Below, one piece after another: positions 26,151-34,918 of a DNA stretch of 64,000 nucleotides (the stretch's first letter is position 1; each line of letters starts with the position of its first letter). A program made the translations under genes and the position numbers. Under the pieces are notes generated by a model, which had not been told where the DNA came from, ran no database searches, and saw nothing but the letters and a program-made list of their open reading frames with translations. The stretch spans positions 29,066-93,065 of the forward strand of contig NZ_JXDG01000033.1 in the NCBI RefSeq assembly GCF_000820515.1, in the 5' to 3' direction. Source of the stretch: Pseudomonas batumici. GTDB taxonomy: Bacteria > Pseudomonadota > Gammaproteobacteria > Pseudomonadales > Pseudomonadaceae.

Positions 26151-26246
26151 TCAATATCGTGGTCTGTCCCCGATTGCTCGTCGAGACTTGATTGCGCCAG
26201 ACAGAGTAGGATTTGGGGCGTGTAAACCGCCCCGTGCCGATCGCCC

Positions 26247-26555
26247 TCACCCCCATGTTTTTCCGAGCGCGTCCAGACCGGCTCTTTGCAAGTCCTGCGG
26301 ATTCATGGCAAGACGGAACTTGCAGGTCGCCTCGAAGTTGAGAAAGAAAGGTTCTGCAAAACTGGGGATTTCAGATGAGTCTTGTACGTTGATCAGGAAA
26401 ATCCCGCCGCGCATTCCCTCCTGCTCGGTGAAGTAGGCAGTCTCCGGTTTGATGCTCTCCAGGATACGCCCCATGATTTCGCCGATCTTCCCGGATCTGA
26501 CGAGAGCGTTGAAGGGTTCATTCGGGAACTCGACCATCAGTAGCATTTTCATCAT
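26247..26555 (-). CDS. Small conserved-type protein, DUF3303-like
   Basis: This 102-residue protein begins MMKMLLMVEFPNEPFNALVR and has the ferredoxin-like arrangement seen in small DUF3303-type proteins: an N-terminal strand, then IKPETAYFTEQEGMRGGIFL and SEIPSFAEPFFLNFEATCKF. No catalytic motif is visible. The function is unknown; such genes are often labelled pantothenate synthetase-like without evidence. It lies alone on the minus strand, after an unrelated small gene. Confidence 0.7.
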   Translation of the reverse strand: MMKMLLMVEFPNEPFNALVRSGKIGEIMGRILESIKPETAYFTEQEGMRGGIFLINVQDSSEIPSFAEPFFLNFEATCKFRLAMNPQDLQRAGLDALGKTWG

Positions 26556-27134
26556 TCGATACTCTATTCAAATGGCAGCCTCATCTCCCTACCTTTGCTC
26601 CTGACGCTCATGCCGTCAGGACTGCATTCAACCGTTCCTGCGGTGTGTTAAGCATAGCGAAGCATGAGTTGACGTTCGTCCGGGGCTACGGACGGTCATC
26701 AAGCTGCCGTTCGCCATCTACCCAGGCTTTCAGCATCCTCGAAATTGCTGACAAGCACACAGGTAAGGAAGAAATGATGCAGAAGGAAGCTCACTGGAAA
26801 CGCCGCCTTCTGACCCGCGACAGCGGCTTGAACGGAAACTGAAAGGGTCGCAATCATCAATCGATAGCTGACGGGGCTGGAAGGCTGCTGGCCGGATAGC
26901 GACGGCCTACGACCGTCGAAAAGCGGGACACCCATTAGCCGGTCTCAAGTCAAGGTTACAAGCCACCGCCCCTCAGCCTCTCCGCCCTGTGCGACCGCGT
27001 GGTAGTGGCCAGCGTGTCTCCGATGCTCCACCCAGGCTGCGTGCAGATAAGGCCTACCCCAGGCCGGCAACCCAATCGGTCGTGGACTGCCAACCCAACG
27101 GGGCTAGCCATTCACTGATCAGCAATGCAGATGT
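26556..27134 (+). other. 579-bp stretch without a convincing gene
   Basis: Short frames occur on both strands but none has a recognisable product or good ribosome site. Pieces of repeat-like sequence are seen near 26690. A 20-bp segment at 26917-26936 recurs exactly at 33981-34000. The rest shows no clear structure. Confidence 0.4.
26917..26936 (+). repeat. 20-bp direct repeat, left copy
   Basis: CGAAAAGCGGGACACCCATT is identical to 33981-34000 in the same orientation. Similarity continues with (A/G)GCC and TCTCAAG after a two-base gap. Confidence 0.7.
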
Positions 27135-30100
27135 TTATTCACGAGAATTGATCATTTGTGGCTGGGTCAGTTGCTTTCCTGCTTTGGACACGTCCAGTAC
27201 AAATACATCAATCAATCCCATCATTTCATGTGGGAGAGCAGACTCAATACGATCTTTCAGCTCCTGAGCACTTGCTAATCCATGTGTTTTGCGGCCAGCA
27301 ACTTTCTCGCCTTGACCGAACCAGAGAACGAGAAAAATACCTTGTTGCTCAGCATCTGGATGAATGGAGTAGCGCTCATTCAATTGATCCTGAGCAGCGG
27401 TATACAGCTCTTTATGCCATTGACCCTTGACTTCTGTGACGAGTAGCTTTCTTTTACCGCCAATCATTTTGGTTACGGTAAAATCGCTCCGATTAGAGTC
27501 TTTTAGCTGATGTTCCGGTGTTACAGAAATACCTTGGGGCTCAAGCCTCAGATGTAGGCGCTCAGCAATAATTAGCGTTGCGGGCACTTCGCCCAGTCGC
27601 TCTTCTTTGTCATAAAAAAGATTTCCCGTGTTGAACTCGCCGCCATCTATAGCCTTCTGAAAGCCATGAAGCTCTTCTATGACTAGTTGGCGCAAACCCT
27701 CCACAGTGACAACGGCACCATTATCCAAGAGACTCACGACTTCTATCGGGGTTGGTGCTACAAAATCTCTAAGTGCTCTTTTTCTTAGCTGACTACTGTG
27801 AATACTACTTAAATCTTTATACATATCTTCGAAACGATAGTCTGCAAGAAGATGCTCAAGAATCGGCAGAGCGTCATCAGAATCAAAGGAATTTAACGAC
27901 CAAACCAAGTCTTTAAGAAAACGATACGCGTTTTCTTCTTTTGGACTTTCTGTACCCCAATGGCTTGGCAAATCGACTCTAGGCCACTGGCTAATAAAAG
28001 CGTTCAAGATCGCCTCAATTTTTACAGCTGATAAGCTTGGCCAAGATGAGTGGTGGAGGTGACTAAACCGACCAGATCGCTCATTTAAAGCAAGAACAGT
28101 ATCTCTGTCGGCTTGAAGCCACTCCCACTGCGACTCTGAGATATCGCTGACAAAATATAAAGCCCGCACAAACCAAAATTTCCTTCTCTGATTGAGGTCT
28201 TCATTTTCGTTGGCATCAATGTCCGCTGATATTAAGCCACGGCAGCGCTCATGAATAACTTCTACCAAAGCATCAGGATTTGAAAACTGTGCGGAAATAT
28301 CAAAGAGCGTATCAAGCGCCCCGAGCGTCAGGTTGTCAAAACGCCTCAACCACTCAATGGAAAGCCCTGAGCGCAAATGGCTGAATACGTCGTCACTACG
28401 TAGCAACCAAATATCAGGGCACTGACACTCGGCAGATGCCAGCTGTGGCTCTATGTACCTCCTTAAAAAATCTTCGACACTTGCATGATCAGAAAAGACT
28501 CGCCTATCTACTTCGCGTTTGAGCGCGTCTTTCTCATCTTTAGTGACAGCACTGTAATTGACATTAATAGTTGCCCGCAATGACTTTAAAAGCTGAGAAT
28601 CAACCTCATCCAAGCTATGCTTTAGGCGCATGATTTCTAGGCATGAGGCGAACAGGATCGGCTCCGCCAAATAGCTCTTTGAGGTGCATCTCAATTCCGC
28701 GAGCTTTAATAAATCTGGTACATAAGGAGTTATGAAGGCAAGACAATTTCTCAACCCGATTCGGACAATAGACTCATCGCCAAATTCATCTTTAATTTTA
28801 TCCGGATGCATCAACACAAGATCTGCGAACCGGACAAGACAACCCCAGTGACGACCGGATTCAACAAGCTCCCGATTTTCTTGTACATATTTGATGCTCT
28901 CGGCGTGAAAGTTTTGTTGCTTACGCCTGTTACGGCCTATTTTTCGGAGCAAACGCGGCATACCATGAAGGCGTTCTAATTGCATCGCCGATCTGTTAGT
29001 TTTAACCCATTCTCGCATAAATTCAGGCTTCGCCAGCGCATGACCGCGCAGATGTCGCCGAAAGTTATCCAGACCCCGAGCCTCTCTATTATCGTGTTTT
29101 TGGTGGTAAGGAATAAAACTTGCCCACAAGATAGGATTATCAGTTTTGAACGCCAAGTCTGCCAAGAATTTGGTATCTTCACTGTATAAGCCAAGACCAG
29201 AGTGAGAATGAAAATCAAACTTACGAACTTTGGTTTCAAAGATGACGTCACGATCTACTAATCCTCCGAACACGTGAGCAATCAATCCTTGACGCAGCTC
29301 AGTATCTTCCTGCAATACCTGAACTGCTCTGCTTTGGCTTGCGGATTTTTTTTGATGGAAGTCTAAATTTTCAATCCATTTCCAAACAAGGCATGGATTA
29401 TAAGGAGTTGGTGCCAATTCAAAAAAACGATCCAGCATTGACCCAATGATTTTGCTGACTCCTGTCCTGCATCCGCATTCGTAGCATTCTTTACCGCAAG
29501 TGCATACTAAGTCGACGCATAGCTCATCCAATAACCACTCGATTATTTCTAGATCTAAAGTCTCGATCAGACGCTTCACGAAATAACGCGTGCCTACCGT
29601 ACGATCATAATGGTCATATCCACGTGAATAAAGACCGGCACAAGAACGATAAAATGCTAAATGAACGGAATGGTCAAATGTATCTGAATACCGCGACCCA
29701 ATAATTTCGGCTGCAACTCGCAGAGAGACCTGAGTTGCTTCACCAATAAGAATCATTACATTGGATAAATGATCATGACTGGCTATCTCGAGCAAGCTCT
29801 TACTCACAAGCAACCGAGTACTTTCCGATTCCTCTGGCGCCAGGAGTATTTGCTGCAACTCATTCTCCAGCTGTTCGACAGCCTTCGAACCTACCAAAAG
29901 CTCTAGGATAAGATCACGGAGATGCCCTTCATTACCAAACTCCAAAATAGGCCGGATCTCATCCATCACATCTTGGGTGAAAAACCCAGCGACACTGAAT
30001 CGTCTCCAAAAGTCCCCCCTTCGAAAATAAGGATCTTTAGATTCGACATATTTTAATCGACTTATCAGCAGACGTTTTGACGAGGACTCAAGCTGGGAAG

Positions 30101-31193
30101 GATCACCGTTTGCTAGCACGGCATACGGATCGAGCTGAATCGTAGCCTCCTCAATACCCCTATTTCCTAACGATGCCATCCATCCAAGAAGGCCGCGCAA
30201 TTCATCCCGCACTGTAGAGTTAGGTGCAATGATTGGCAGACATTTTGAAAGTGTGAGAGGATCTAATGGATCCACTATTCTCTTCGTCAGGTAGTCCGCT
30301 GCACAGTACTCCGCGACAACTTTGTGAACTGGATGATGCTGACCCAATAAATCGCCAGGCCTGAAGAGTCTGGTAGCCAAGATGTTAGCAGACGGCTTAT
30401 CTTTACCGGACAGAGATCCCAGGAGCGGATATATGCGACTTTCATCCGCTTCGCTTGTGGCTATCCCTTCTGCGCCGGATAGCAACACCTTAGCAAAAAC
30501 CTCCGATCCGAAAGAAATTTTATCAGCAATCGGGACCGCATTATGGTTGTTGGAAACTTTCGGATTTACCTCCCTTGCTAATCGCTCCACCGCTAGTGAA
30601 AAAATTGACCGCTTATCAGCGAAATGCCTACCGCTCTCGAGGTATGCGTCTGCGAACAGTATTAGAAACTGAGGATTTGGAAGCAAGGCATCCAAGTCGA
30701 ATCTGGCGACTTCAGAGCGGAAAGCTGAAAAATCCTCCCCTTCTACATGATGGTCGAATATGGCTCGCTGCTCATCTTCGTCGAACTCACATAGCTTAAC
30801 TACCAGAGGCTCGTGCGCCAGAAAATCCGCAAAAGCGTGGGTGGCTGCATTATCCCATTCGCTTGAGCGGCTTGAAATAATTACATGCGTCGGATTCACA
30901 TCGCTTGCGTTAGCGAGAAGCCTATTGATGCCCGTGTGATCAATTTTTGCCAGTTCATCGAATGCATCAATCACAAGCGCAGAATTTTGTGCTGCCCTCC
31001 CTCGGTAGCTGAATACATTTGCGCTGACAGACAAGACACCTAGCTGTTCAGCTAGACTTTTCAAAAGTGCGGTTTTACCACCTCCGGGCTCTGACAGAAC
31101 AACCACATAGTTCGAAGCGAGAAGCAACTCACCCTCAGTATACGTTTTGTCGTTAGCCGATAGTCTGCGTGGTAAGTAGAGAGTCGAGCTCAT
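27135..31193 (-). CDS. NACHT/STAND-like NTPase with C-terminal PD-(D/E)XK nuclease-like domain
   Basis: This is a protein of about 1352 residues. The N-terminal NTPase shows Walker A SEPGGGKT (34-41; the first glycine of the usual GEPGxGKT is serine), Walker B LVIDAFDEL (73-81) and sensor IISSRSSEW (105-113). HHPVHKVVAEYCAADYL near 286-302 matches the NACHT-type winged-helix segment. A long helical sensor-like middle follows, with a cysteine cluster at about 559-575 (C564, C566, C570, C573, C575). The C-terminus carries D1237, E1254-V-K1256 and a Q1268 helix, a restriction-endonuclease-like core. The ATG at 31193 is assumed; a GTG ten codons upstream is possible, and neither has a good ribosome site. 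The predicted role is anti-phage sensing with DNA cleavage. Confidence 0.85.
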   Translation of the reverse strand: MSSTLYLPRRLSANDKTYTEGELLLASNYVVVLSEPGGGKTALLKSLAEQLGVLSVSANVFSYRGRAAQNSALVIDAFDELAKIDHTGINRLLANASDVNPTHVIISSRSSEWDNAATHAFADFLAHEPLVVKLCEFDEDEQRAIFDHHVEGEDFSAFRSEVARFDLDALLPNPQFLILFADAYLESGRHFADKRSIFSLAVERLAREVNPKVSNNHNAVPIADKISFGSEVFAKVLLSGAEGIATSEADESRIYPLLGSLSGKDKPSANILATRLFRPGDLLGQHHPVHKVVAEYCAADYLTKRIVDPLDPLTLSKCLPIIAPNSTVRDELRGLLGWMASLGNRGIEEATIQLDPYAVLANGDPSQLESSSKRLLISRLKYVESKDPYFRRGDFWRRFSVAGFFTQDVMDEIRPILEFGNEGHLRDLILELLVGSKAVEQLENELQQILLAPEESESTRLLVSKSLLEIASHDHLSNVMILIGEATQVSLRVAAEIIGSRYSDTFDHSVHLAFYRSCAGLYSRGYDHYDRTVGTRYFVKRLIETLDLEIIEWLLDELCVDLVCTCGKECYECGCRTGVSKIIGSMLDRFFELAPTPYNPCLVWKWIENLDFHQKKSASQSRAVQVLQEDTELRQGLIAHVFGGLVDRDVIFETKVRKFDFHSHSGLGLYSEDTKFLADLAFKTDNPILWASFIPYHQKHDNREARGLDNFRRHLRGHALAKPEFMREWVKTNRSAMQLERLHGMPRLLRKIGRNRRKQQNFHAESIKYVQENRELVESGRHWGCLVRFADLVLMHPDKIKDEFGDESIVRIGLRNCLAFITPYVPDLLKLAELRCTSKSYLAEPILFASCLEIMRLKHSLDEVDSQLLKSLRATINVNYSAVTKDEKDALKREVDRRVFSDHASVEDFLRRYIEPQLASAECQCPDIWLLRSDDVFSHLRSGLSIEWLRRFDNLTLGALDTLFDISAQFSNPDALVEVIHERCRGLISADIDANENEDLNQRRKFWFVRALYFVSDISESQWEWLQADRDTVLALNERSGRFSHLHHSSWPSLSAVKIEAILNAFISQWPRVDLPSHWGTESPKEENAYRFLKDLVWSLNSFDSDDALPILEHLLADYRFEDMYKDLSSIHSSQLRKRALRDFVAPTPIEVVSLLDNGAVVTVEGLRQLVIEELHGFQKAIDGGEFNTGNLFYDKEERLGEVPATLIIAERLHLRLEPQGISVTPEHQLKDSNRSDFTVTKMIGGKRKLLVTEVKGQWHKELYTAAQDQLNERYSIHPDAEQQGIFLVLWFGQGEKVAGRKTHGLASAQELKDRIESALPHEMMGLIDVFVLDVSKAGKQLTQPQMINSRE

Positions 31194-31685
31194 AGTGGCG
31201 AGATACGCTCCGTTGAATCGCACCAGTTGTACTGGTGACCATGGTGGAGCGGTGAGGTGTGCCCGCGCTCGTCTGCCAACGAGATTACGACATTTCTCGG
31301 CAAGCGGGAGAGAGTTTTTTCAAGCCAGAGCTGGTCCCTAGCCTCATCCCCAAAAAATACTCAGAGAGGTGCAGGACATTGCTCGTGCCCAAAATAAGCA
31401 ATCACACTGTAACTGTCAGCCACATGTCGCTTGTCTGTCGCGCCTAGCTGAGGCTCTGGCAAAGCTTTAACGTTAAGCAATCTAAATCACCTTTACCTTC
31501 ATGGATGCGGTGAACCGCTGCAATGGGCCAATTGCAGACCGTGGCGAGGGGCAGATACCGGCCAGAAGCCGGCGCTGCTGGTATCGGGATCTCAACAACC
31601 TAGCCACTCCCCACGATTCACGCTTACCATACCCCCAACTCGTATTACCGCGGCTGCTGAACCCGGTACTCACGAGGAAATGACC
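31194..31685 (+). other. Right edge of the island
   Basis: No gene is convincing. The stretch includes a perfect palindrome TTAACGTTAA (31467-31476), a dispersed-repeat copy (31511-31573) and, at its end, the GAGGAA ribosome site of the next small gene. Downstream gene content returns to Pseudomonas core type, so the island probably ends here. Confidence 0.45.
31511..31573 (+). repeat. Last island dispersed repeat copy
   Basis: TGAACCGCTGCAATGGGCCA, ATTGCAG, GAGGGGCAGA and CCGGCCAGAAGCC follow the repeat order. This is the rightmost copy found in the window. Confidence 0.5.
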
Positions 31686-31880
31686 ATGGAAAGAACCCGC
31701 GCCTGGAGACGCGCACAGGCCCTTGAACGCCGTGATGACAAGGCGGTTCGTCCGCTGACATTCAAGCCGGAAAAGAACTGGAAGCTGATGTACACCCGGG
31801 CCGACAAGCTTGTCAGGGCACGCCAGCTCGGCATGAGCTATCCCATCCGCACCACCCGCCAATGGTTGGATCAAGAGTGA
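31686..31880 (+). CDS. Small conserved basic protein upstream of phosphatase-like gene
   Basis: This 64-residue arginine-rich protein contains RAWRRAQALERRDDKAVRPL and ends RTTRQWLDQE. I know no function. The ATG at 31686 has GAGGAA 6 nt upstream; an ATG two codons earlier lies too close to the site. The stop overlaps the next start in a GTGA arrangement, so the two proteins are translationally coupled and may act together. Confidence 0.75.
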   Translation: MERTRAWRRAQALERRDDKAVRPLTFKPEKNWKLMYTRADKLVRARQLGMSYPIRTTRQWLDQE

Positions 31881-32203
31881 CAAACCTCCTGTTCGTCTGC
31901 AGTCGTAACCAATGGCGTAGCCCCACGGCGGAAACGATCTGGCGCCGCCGTCCCGGCTTCAATGCCCGCTCGGCGGGCACAAGCCCGAACGCACGCAGAC
32001 CCATCGGCCCGGCGGATATTCGCTGGGCCGATGTCATCTTTGTCATGGAACGCAAACACCTGAATCGCCTGCAGGCCGAGTATGCCCGCCTGCTTGAACA
32101 CAAGCGGATTCACTCTCTGGATATTCCCGACGACTTTCGCTACATGGATCCTGAGCTGGTGGACATGCTCGAAGACGCAGTGAAGCCCTATCTCACACCC
32201 TAG
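31877..32203 (+). CDS. Low-molecular-weight protein-tyrosine-phosphatase family protein
   Basis: This 108-residue protein begins MTNLLFVCSRNQWRSPTAE, which holds the C-x5-R phosphatase loop (C8, R14). A late DIPDDFRYMD supplies the likely general-acid aspartate. It is shorter than the ~150-residue classic LMW-PTP and belongs to the compact subgroup. The GTG at 31877 overlaps the upstream stop; an ATG five codons earlier would lengthen the overlap. It is probably a phosphatase on small or protein substrates, with targets unknown. Confidence 0.85.
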   Translation: MTNLLFVCSRNQWRSPTAETIWRRRPGFNARSAGTSPNARRPIGPADIRWADVIFVMERKHLNRLQAEYARLLEHKRIHSLDIPDDFRYMDPELVDMLEDAVKPYLTP

Positions 32204-32258
32204 GTTTCGTGCGCAAACCTCTGCCATCATTCAAGAACTGACAAGTCGAGTAGAAAAT

Positions 32259-32420
32259 ATGAATCGTCGTAAAAAAATAAATCAGTTATTAAAGGCTCAC
32301 GCCAAAAAGGCCAGCGCCAAATTGGCACCGAAAAGTAAGCCTAAATACATTAGTAAAGCTGACCGATTGAAGCTGGCGGCTGAACCCAGCCCAGACTCAA
32401 TCATTTCCCCTGAGAGCTGA
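32259..32420 (+). CDS. DUF2986-family small basic protein
   Basis: This 53-residue lysine-rich protein begins MNRRKKINQLLKAHAKKASA and continues KPKYISKADRLKL, a clear match to the DUF2986 family found across gamma-proteobacteria. It is too short for most gene callers. The function is unknown; the charge suggests nucleic-acid or ribosome binding. Its 3' end is partly repeated at 33936-33972, downstream of the alginate-lyase-like gene. Confidence 0.8.
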   Translation: MNRRKKINQLLKAHAKKASAKLAPKSKPKYISKADRLKLAAEPSPDSIISPES

Positions 32421-32564
32421 TCGTGACGTTTGACACCAGATGCCCCAATGTCAAGCTCTATCCGTCCCGAGCGGCGTAAACTTGGCAGCTGAGCATCGCT
32501 GCATATTTGTTTTCCTACCGAGCGTTATAACTGCAGTCCATGAATGTTTTACTGGAGGTGAGCA

Positions 32565-33776
32565 ATGCAAGGTAGAGTGCTTAACGTTGTGGGATTGATT
32601 ATCGGCCTATGCGTCGTAAACGTAGCCAATGCCGAAAATCAGAATTTCGTGCATCCGGGAATGTTGAGTACGAACGACGATTTTGCTCGTGCCAAGAGGC
32701 TCGTTACCAGCAAGACATCACCTGCGATCGACAGCTGGAATCTTCTGGAAAAAAGTCCGTACGCAGCCGCCAATTACGCACCTAATCCAGTTGATCGAGT
32801 AGTACGGGGCAACCCATCATGGGGCAAAGACAATTACGCATCGCTGTTCCGAGATGCGGCAGCTGCTTATCAGTTGGCCGTTCGCTGGAAAATCTCTGGA
32901 AATATCGACTACGCGAATGCCTCGATCAGAGTGCTTGATGCCTGGGCAGACAAACTGACCGATGTGATAGGCACAAGCGATAAATACTTGGCGTCCGGCA
33001 TCTACGGTTATGAACTGGCCAATGCGGCAGAAATCATGCGGACTTATCCAGGATGGAAAAAATTTCCTCAATTTCAAGGCATGATGCTCAAGGTTTTCTA
33101 CCCGATGAACCATGACTTCATAACCAAGCATAATGGATATGGAGAAGCTGGACTGCATTATTGGGCAAATTGGGATTTGGTCAATCTTGCTTCGATGATG
33201 GCCATCGGCATCTTGACGGATCGTCACGATATTTATAAAGAATCCATGAATTATGTGCTTCATGGACTGGGAAATGGCGCATTCAACAATGCAATGTGGG
33301 CTGTTTATCCCGGCACTGGAAAGGAAGTGGGTCTGGCTCAAGTTCAGGAAAGCGGACGTGATCAGGGGCACTCCACATTAGACATCGCGATAATCGGGGT
33401 GATTTGCCAGATGGCGTGGAGCCAGGGCGATGATTTGTTCAGCTTCAATCACAACCTCGCATTAAAAGCCAGTGAGTATGTTGCAAAATACAATCTGCTT
33501 TATGATGTTCCATGGACAAACTACACCACCAGCGATGGGTCGATCCAAACTCAGATCTCTTCCGGCAGTCGCGGCAGCACCCGTCCAATGTGGACCTTGA
33601 TTTACAATCACTACGCCGGAATCAAACATCTGGAAGCCCCCTATACGAAAAAAATGATGGACAACTTTGGTCCTGAGGCGGGTGCCTACGGGTCTAACAG
33701 TGGAGGTTTTGACCAGTTGGGCTATGGATCGCTGTTGTTCACTAACTATCAGGAAGCGGCAGCTGGAAAACGCTGA
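32565..33776 (+). CDS. Secreted alginate-lyase-family (PF05426) protein
   Basis: This 403-residue protein has a signal peptide (residues 1-23, ending NVANA). The alpha/alpha-toroid alginate_lyase fold shows in SLFRDAAAAYQLAVRWKISG near 93, HYWANWDLVNLASMMAIG near 199, and QESGRDQGHSTLDIA near 261, the family's most conserved block. It would act in the periplasm or outside the cell on uronate-containing polysaccharide, though the substrate is not certain. The start has a strong GGAGGTGA site. It lies outside any alginate operon and is flanked by duplicated sequence, which suggests local acquisition. Confidence 0.87.
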   Translation: MQGRVLNVVGLIIGLCVVNVANAENQNFVHPGMLSTNDDFARAKRLVTSKTSPAIDSWNLLEKSPYAAANYAPNPVDRVVRGNPSWGKDNYASLFRDAAAAYQLAVRWKISGNIDYANASIRVLDAWADKLTDVIGTSDKYLASGIYGYELANAAEIMRTYPGWKKFPQFQGMMLKVFYPMNHDFITKHNGYGEAGLHYWANWDLVNLASMMAIGILTDRHDIYKESMNYVLHGLGNGAFNNAMWAVYPGTGKEVGLAQVQESGRDQGHSTLDIAIIGVICQMAWSQGDDLFSFNHNLALKASEYVAKYNLLYDVPWTNYTTSDGSIQTQISSGSRGSTRPMWTLIYNHYAGIKHLEAPYTKKMMDNFGPEAGAYGSNSGGFDQLGYGSLLFTNYQEAAAGKR

Positions 33777-33905
33777 CGTTGATGGCCTACAACTTCGCCA
33801 GGCACCTGAAGCCTGGCGAAGCCGTACACCTTCAGGTGATCGATGAAGCCTGGACTCAAAACCCAGGCCGTTTCACAATCAATCCGCACCCTCTCACTCC
33901 TGGAC

Positions 33906-33976
33906 CGGGCACCTAGGCTTCGTGCCAATGGCTGCTGAGTCCAGTTCAGACTCGATCATTTCGCCTGAGAGCTGAT
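33906..33976 (+). pseudogene. Partial duplicate of the phosphatase-end/DUF2986-end region
   Basis: CACCTAGGCTTCGTGC matches the phosphatase stop region (ACCCTAGGTTTCGTGC, near 32199-32214). GACTCGATCATTTCGCCTGA then GAGCTGATC matches the DUF2986 3' end (32395-32422), with the middle deleted. The copy lies after the alginate-lyase-like gene in direct orientation. Confidence 0.6.
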
Positions 33977-33980
33977 CATG

Positions 33981-34000
33981 CGAAAAGCGGGACACCCATT
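33981..34000 (+). repeat. 20-bp direct repeat, right copy
   Basis: This is identical to 26917-26936 and followed by the similar GGCC and TCTCAAG. It lies between the duplicated DUF2986 tail and the stop of the GC-rich hydrolase gene. Confidence 0.7.
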
Positions 34001-34006
34001 GGCCTC

Positions 34007-34864
34007 TCAAGCTCGCGGGCCGAGCCAGTCCCGGACGAGCCGAGCAACCTGCCTCCGGCGCTCGATCATCACCATATGCCCTTCGCCCGGCAGCGCATGA
34101 TGGGTGACCGACGGCACCCACGCGGACGTTTCGCGCGCCGCCTCGGCGAAGATTGTGTCGGCAGCGCCACCGACGATCAACGTATCTGCGCGGATCTGAC
34201 GGGGCCACGGCGAACTGTCGCGTGCATCATCACGCAGTGCGCGTAGAGTGCGGGCAATGGCGCCCCCTGCGTTGACCGATGACGCCATGTGACGTCGTCG
34301 GCCCAGCAGCGCGGCGCGCAGTAGCATGTTGCGCCAACCCGCGCGGAAGCATCCGGACATTGTTTCGAGCAGGCGTACGAATTCGAGGCGGGTCGCGTGA
34401 ATGATTTGCCGCTCGACGAGCCGGCAGCCGTCCGGGGCCAGGCGATGCGCACTCGAGACCAGCACGAGTCGTGAGACGAGCTCCGGGTGGGTGGCCGCGA
34501 GTCGCGCCGCGACGACGCCGCCGAACGAGATGCCGATGAGCGTCGTGCACCGCCAATGCATCGCGATGCCGCACGCGACATGCTCGACGATGTCCGTGAG
34601 CCGGTATTGCGCGCCGGGCTTGTCAGGATATCCGAGCAGTACGAACGGCGTGTCGGCCGGCAGGATGCCGGCAACACGACGCAGGTCGCGCCGCAGTCGA
34701 CGCGCGGTCGTCTTCGAGACGAACGCCTGCCCGCCGTTCAGTACGACGACCGCGGGCGGCCCGTCACCCACCTGCGCGGTCAGGATACCGCCGTCCAGCC
34801 GCATCGCTCGAACGGAACGAGCGCCGATCCGCAGCGCGTTCAGTTCGTCCAGTATGGGGTTCAT
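34007..34864 (-). CDS. Alpha/beta hydrolase, probably imported with the adjacent MerR gene
   Basis: This 285-residue alpha/beta hydrolase has VVLNGGQAF for the oxyanion turn near 40, nucleophile serine in GISFGG near 113, acid in VGGAADTIF near 236, and catalytic histidine in GEGHMVM near 263. The substrate is unknown. The DNA is very GC-rich with heavy GCG and CGC codon use, more like Burkholderia than the Pseudomonas flanks. The ribosome site GGAGGAAA is strong, but a terminator-like hairpin lies immediately before it. The MerR-type regulator gene is upstream on the same strand. Confidence 0.87.
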   Translation of the reverse strand: MNPILDELNALRIGARSVRAMRLDGGILTAQVGDGPPAVVVLNGGQAFVSKTTARRLRRDLRRVAGILPADTPFVLLGYPDKPGAQYRLTDIVEHVACGIAMHWRCTTLIGISFGGVVAARLAATHPELVSRLVLVSSAHRLAPDGCRLVERQIIHATRLEFVRLLETMSGCFRAGWRNMLLRAALLGRRRHMASSVNAGGAIARTLRALRDDARDSSPWPRQIRADTLIVGGAADTIFAEAARETSAWVPSVTHHALPGEGHMVMIERRRQVARLVRDWLGPRA

Positions 34865-34879
34865 GGGTTTCCTCCAATG

Positions 34880-34907
34880 AAAAAAGCGCCAGCATGAACG
34901 CTGACGC
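34880..34907 (-). terminator. Terminator/attenuator hairpin before the hydrolase gene
   Basis: Read leftward, GCGTCAGC (34907-34900), a 6-nt loop, GCTGGCGC (34893-34886) and six Ts (34885-34880) form an intrinsic terminator with one G-T pair. The hydrolase ATG starts only 15 nt further on. Confidence 0.7.
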
Positions 34908-34918
34908 CCACGTGAGGG

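Noticed and set aside
26645..26935. Short frames on both strands between 26556 and 27134
   Set aside because: No good start signals, no family resemblance and repeat-like DNA content.
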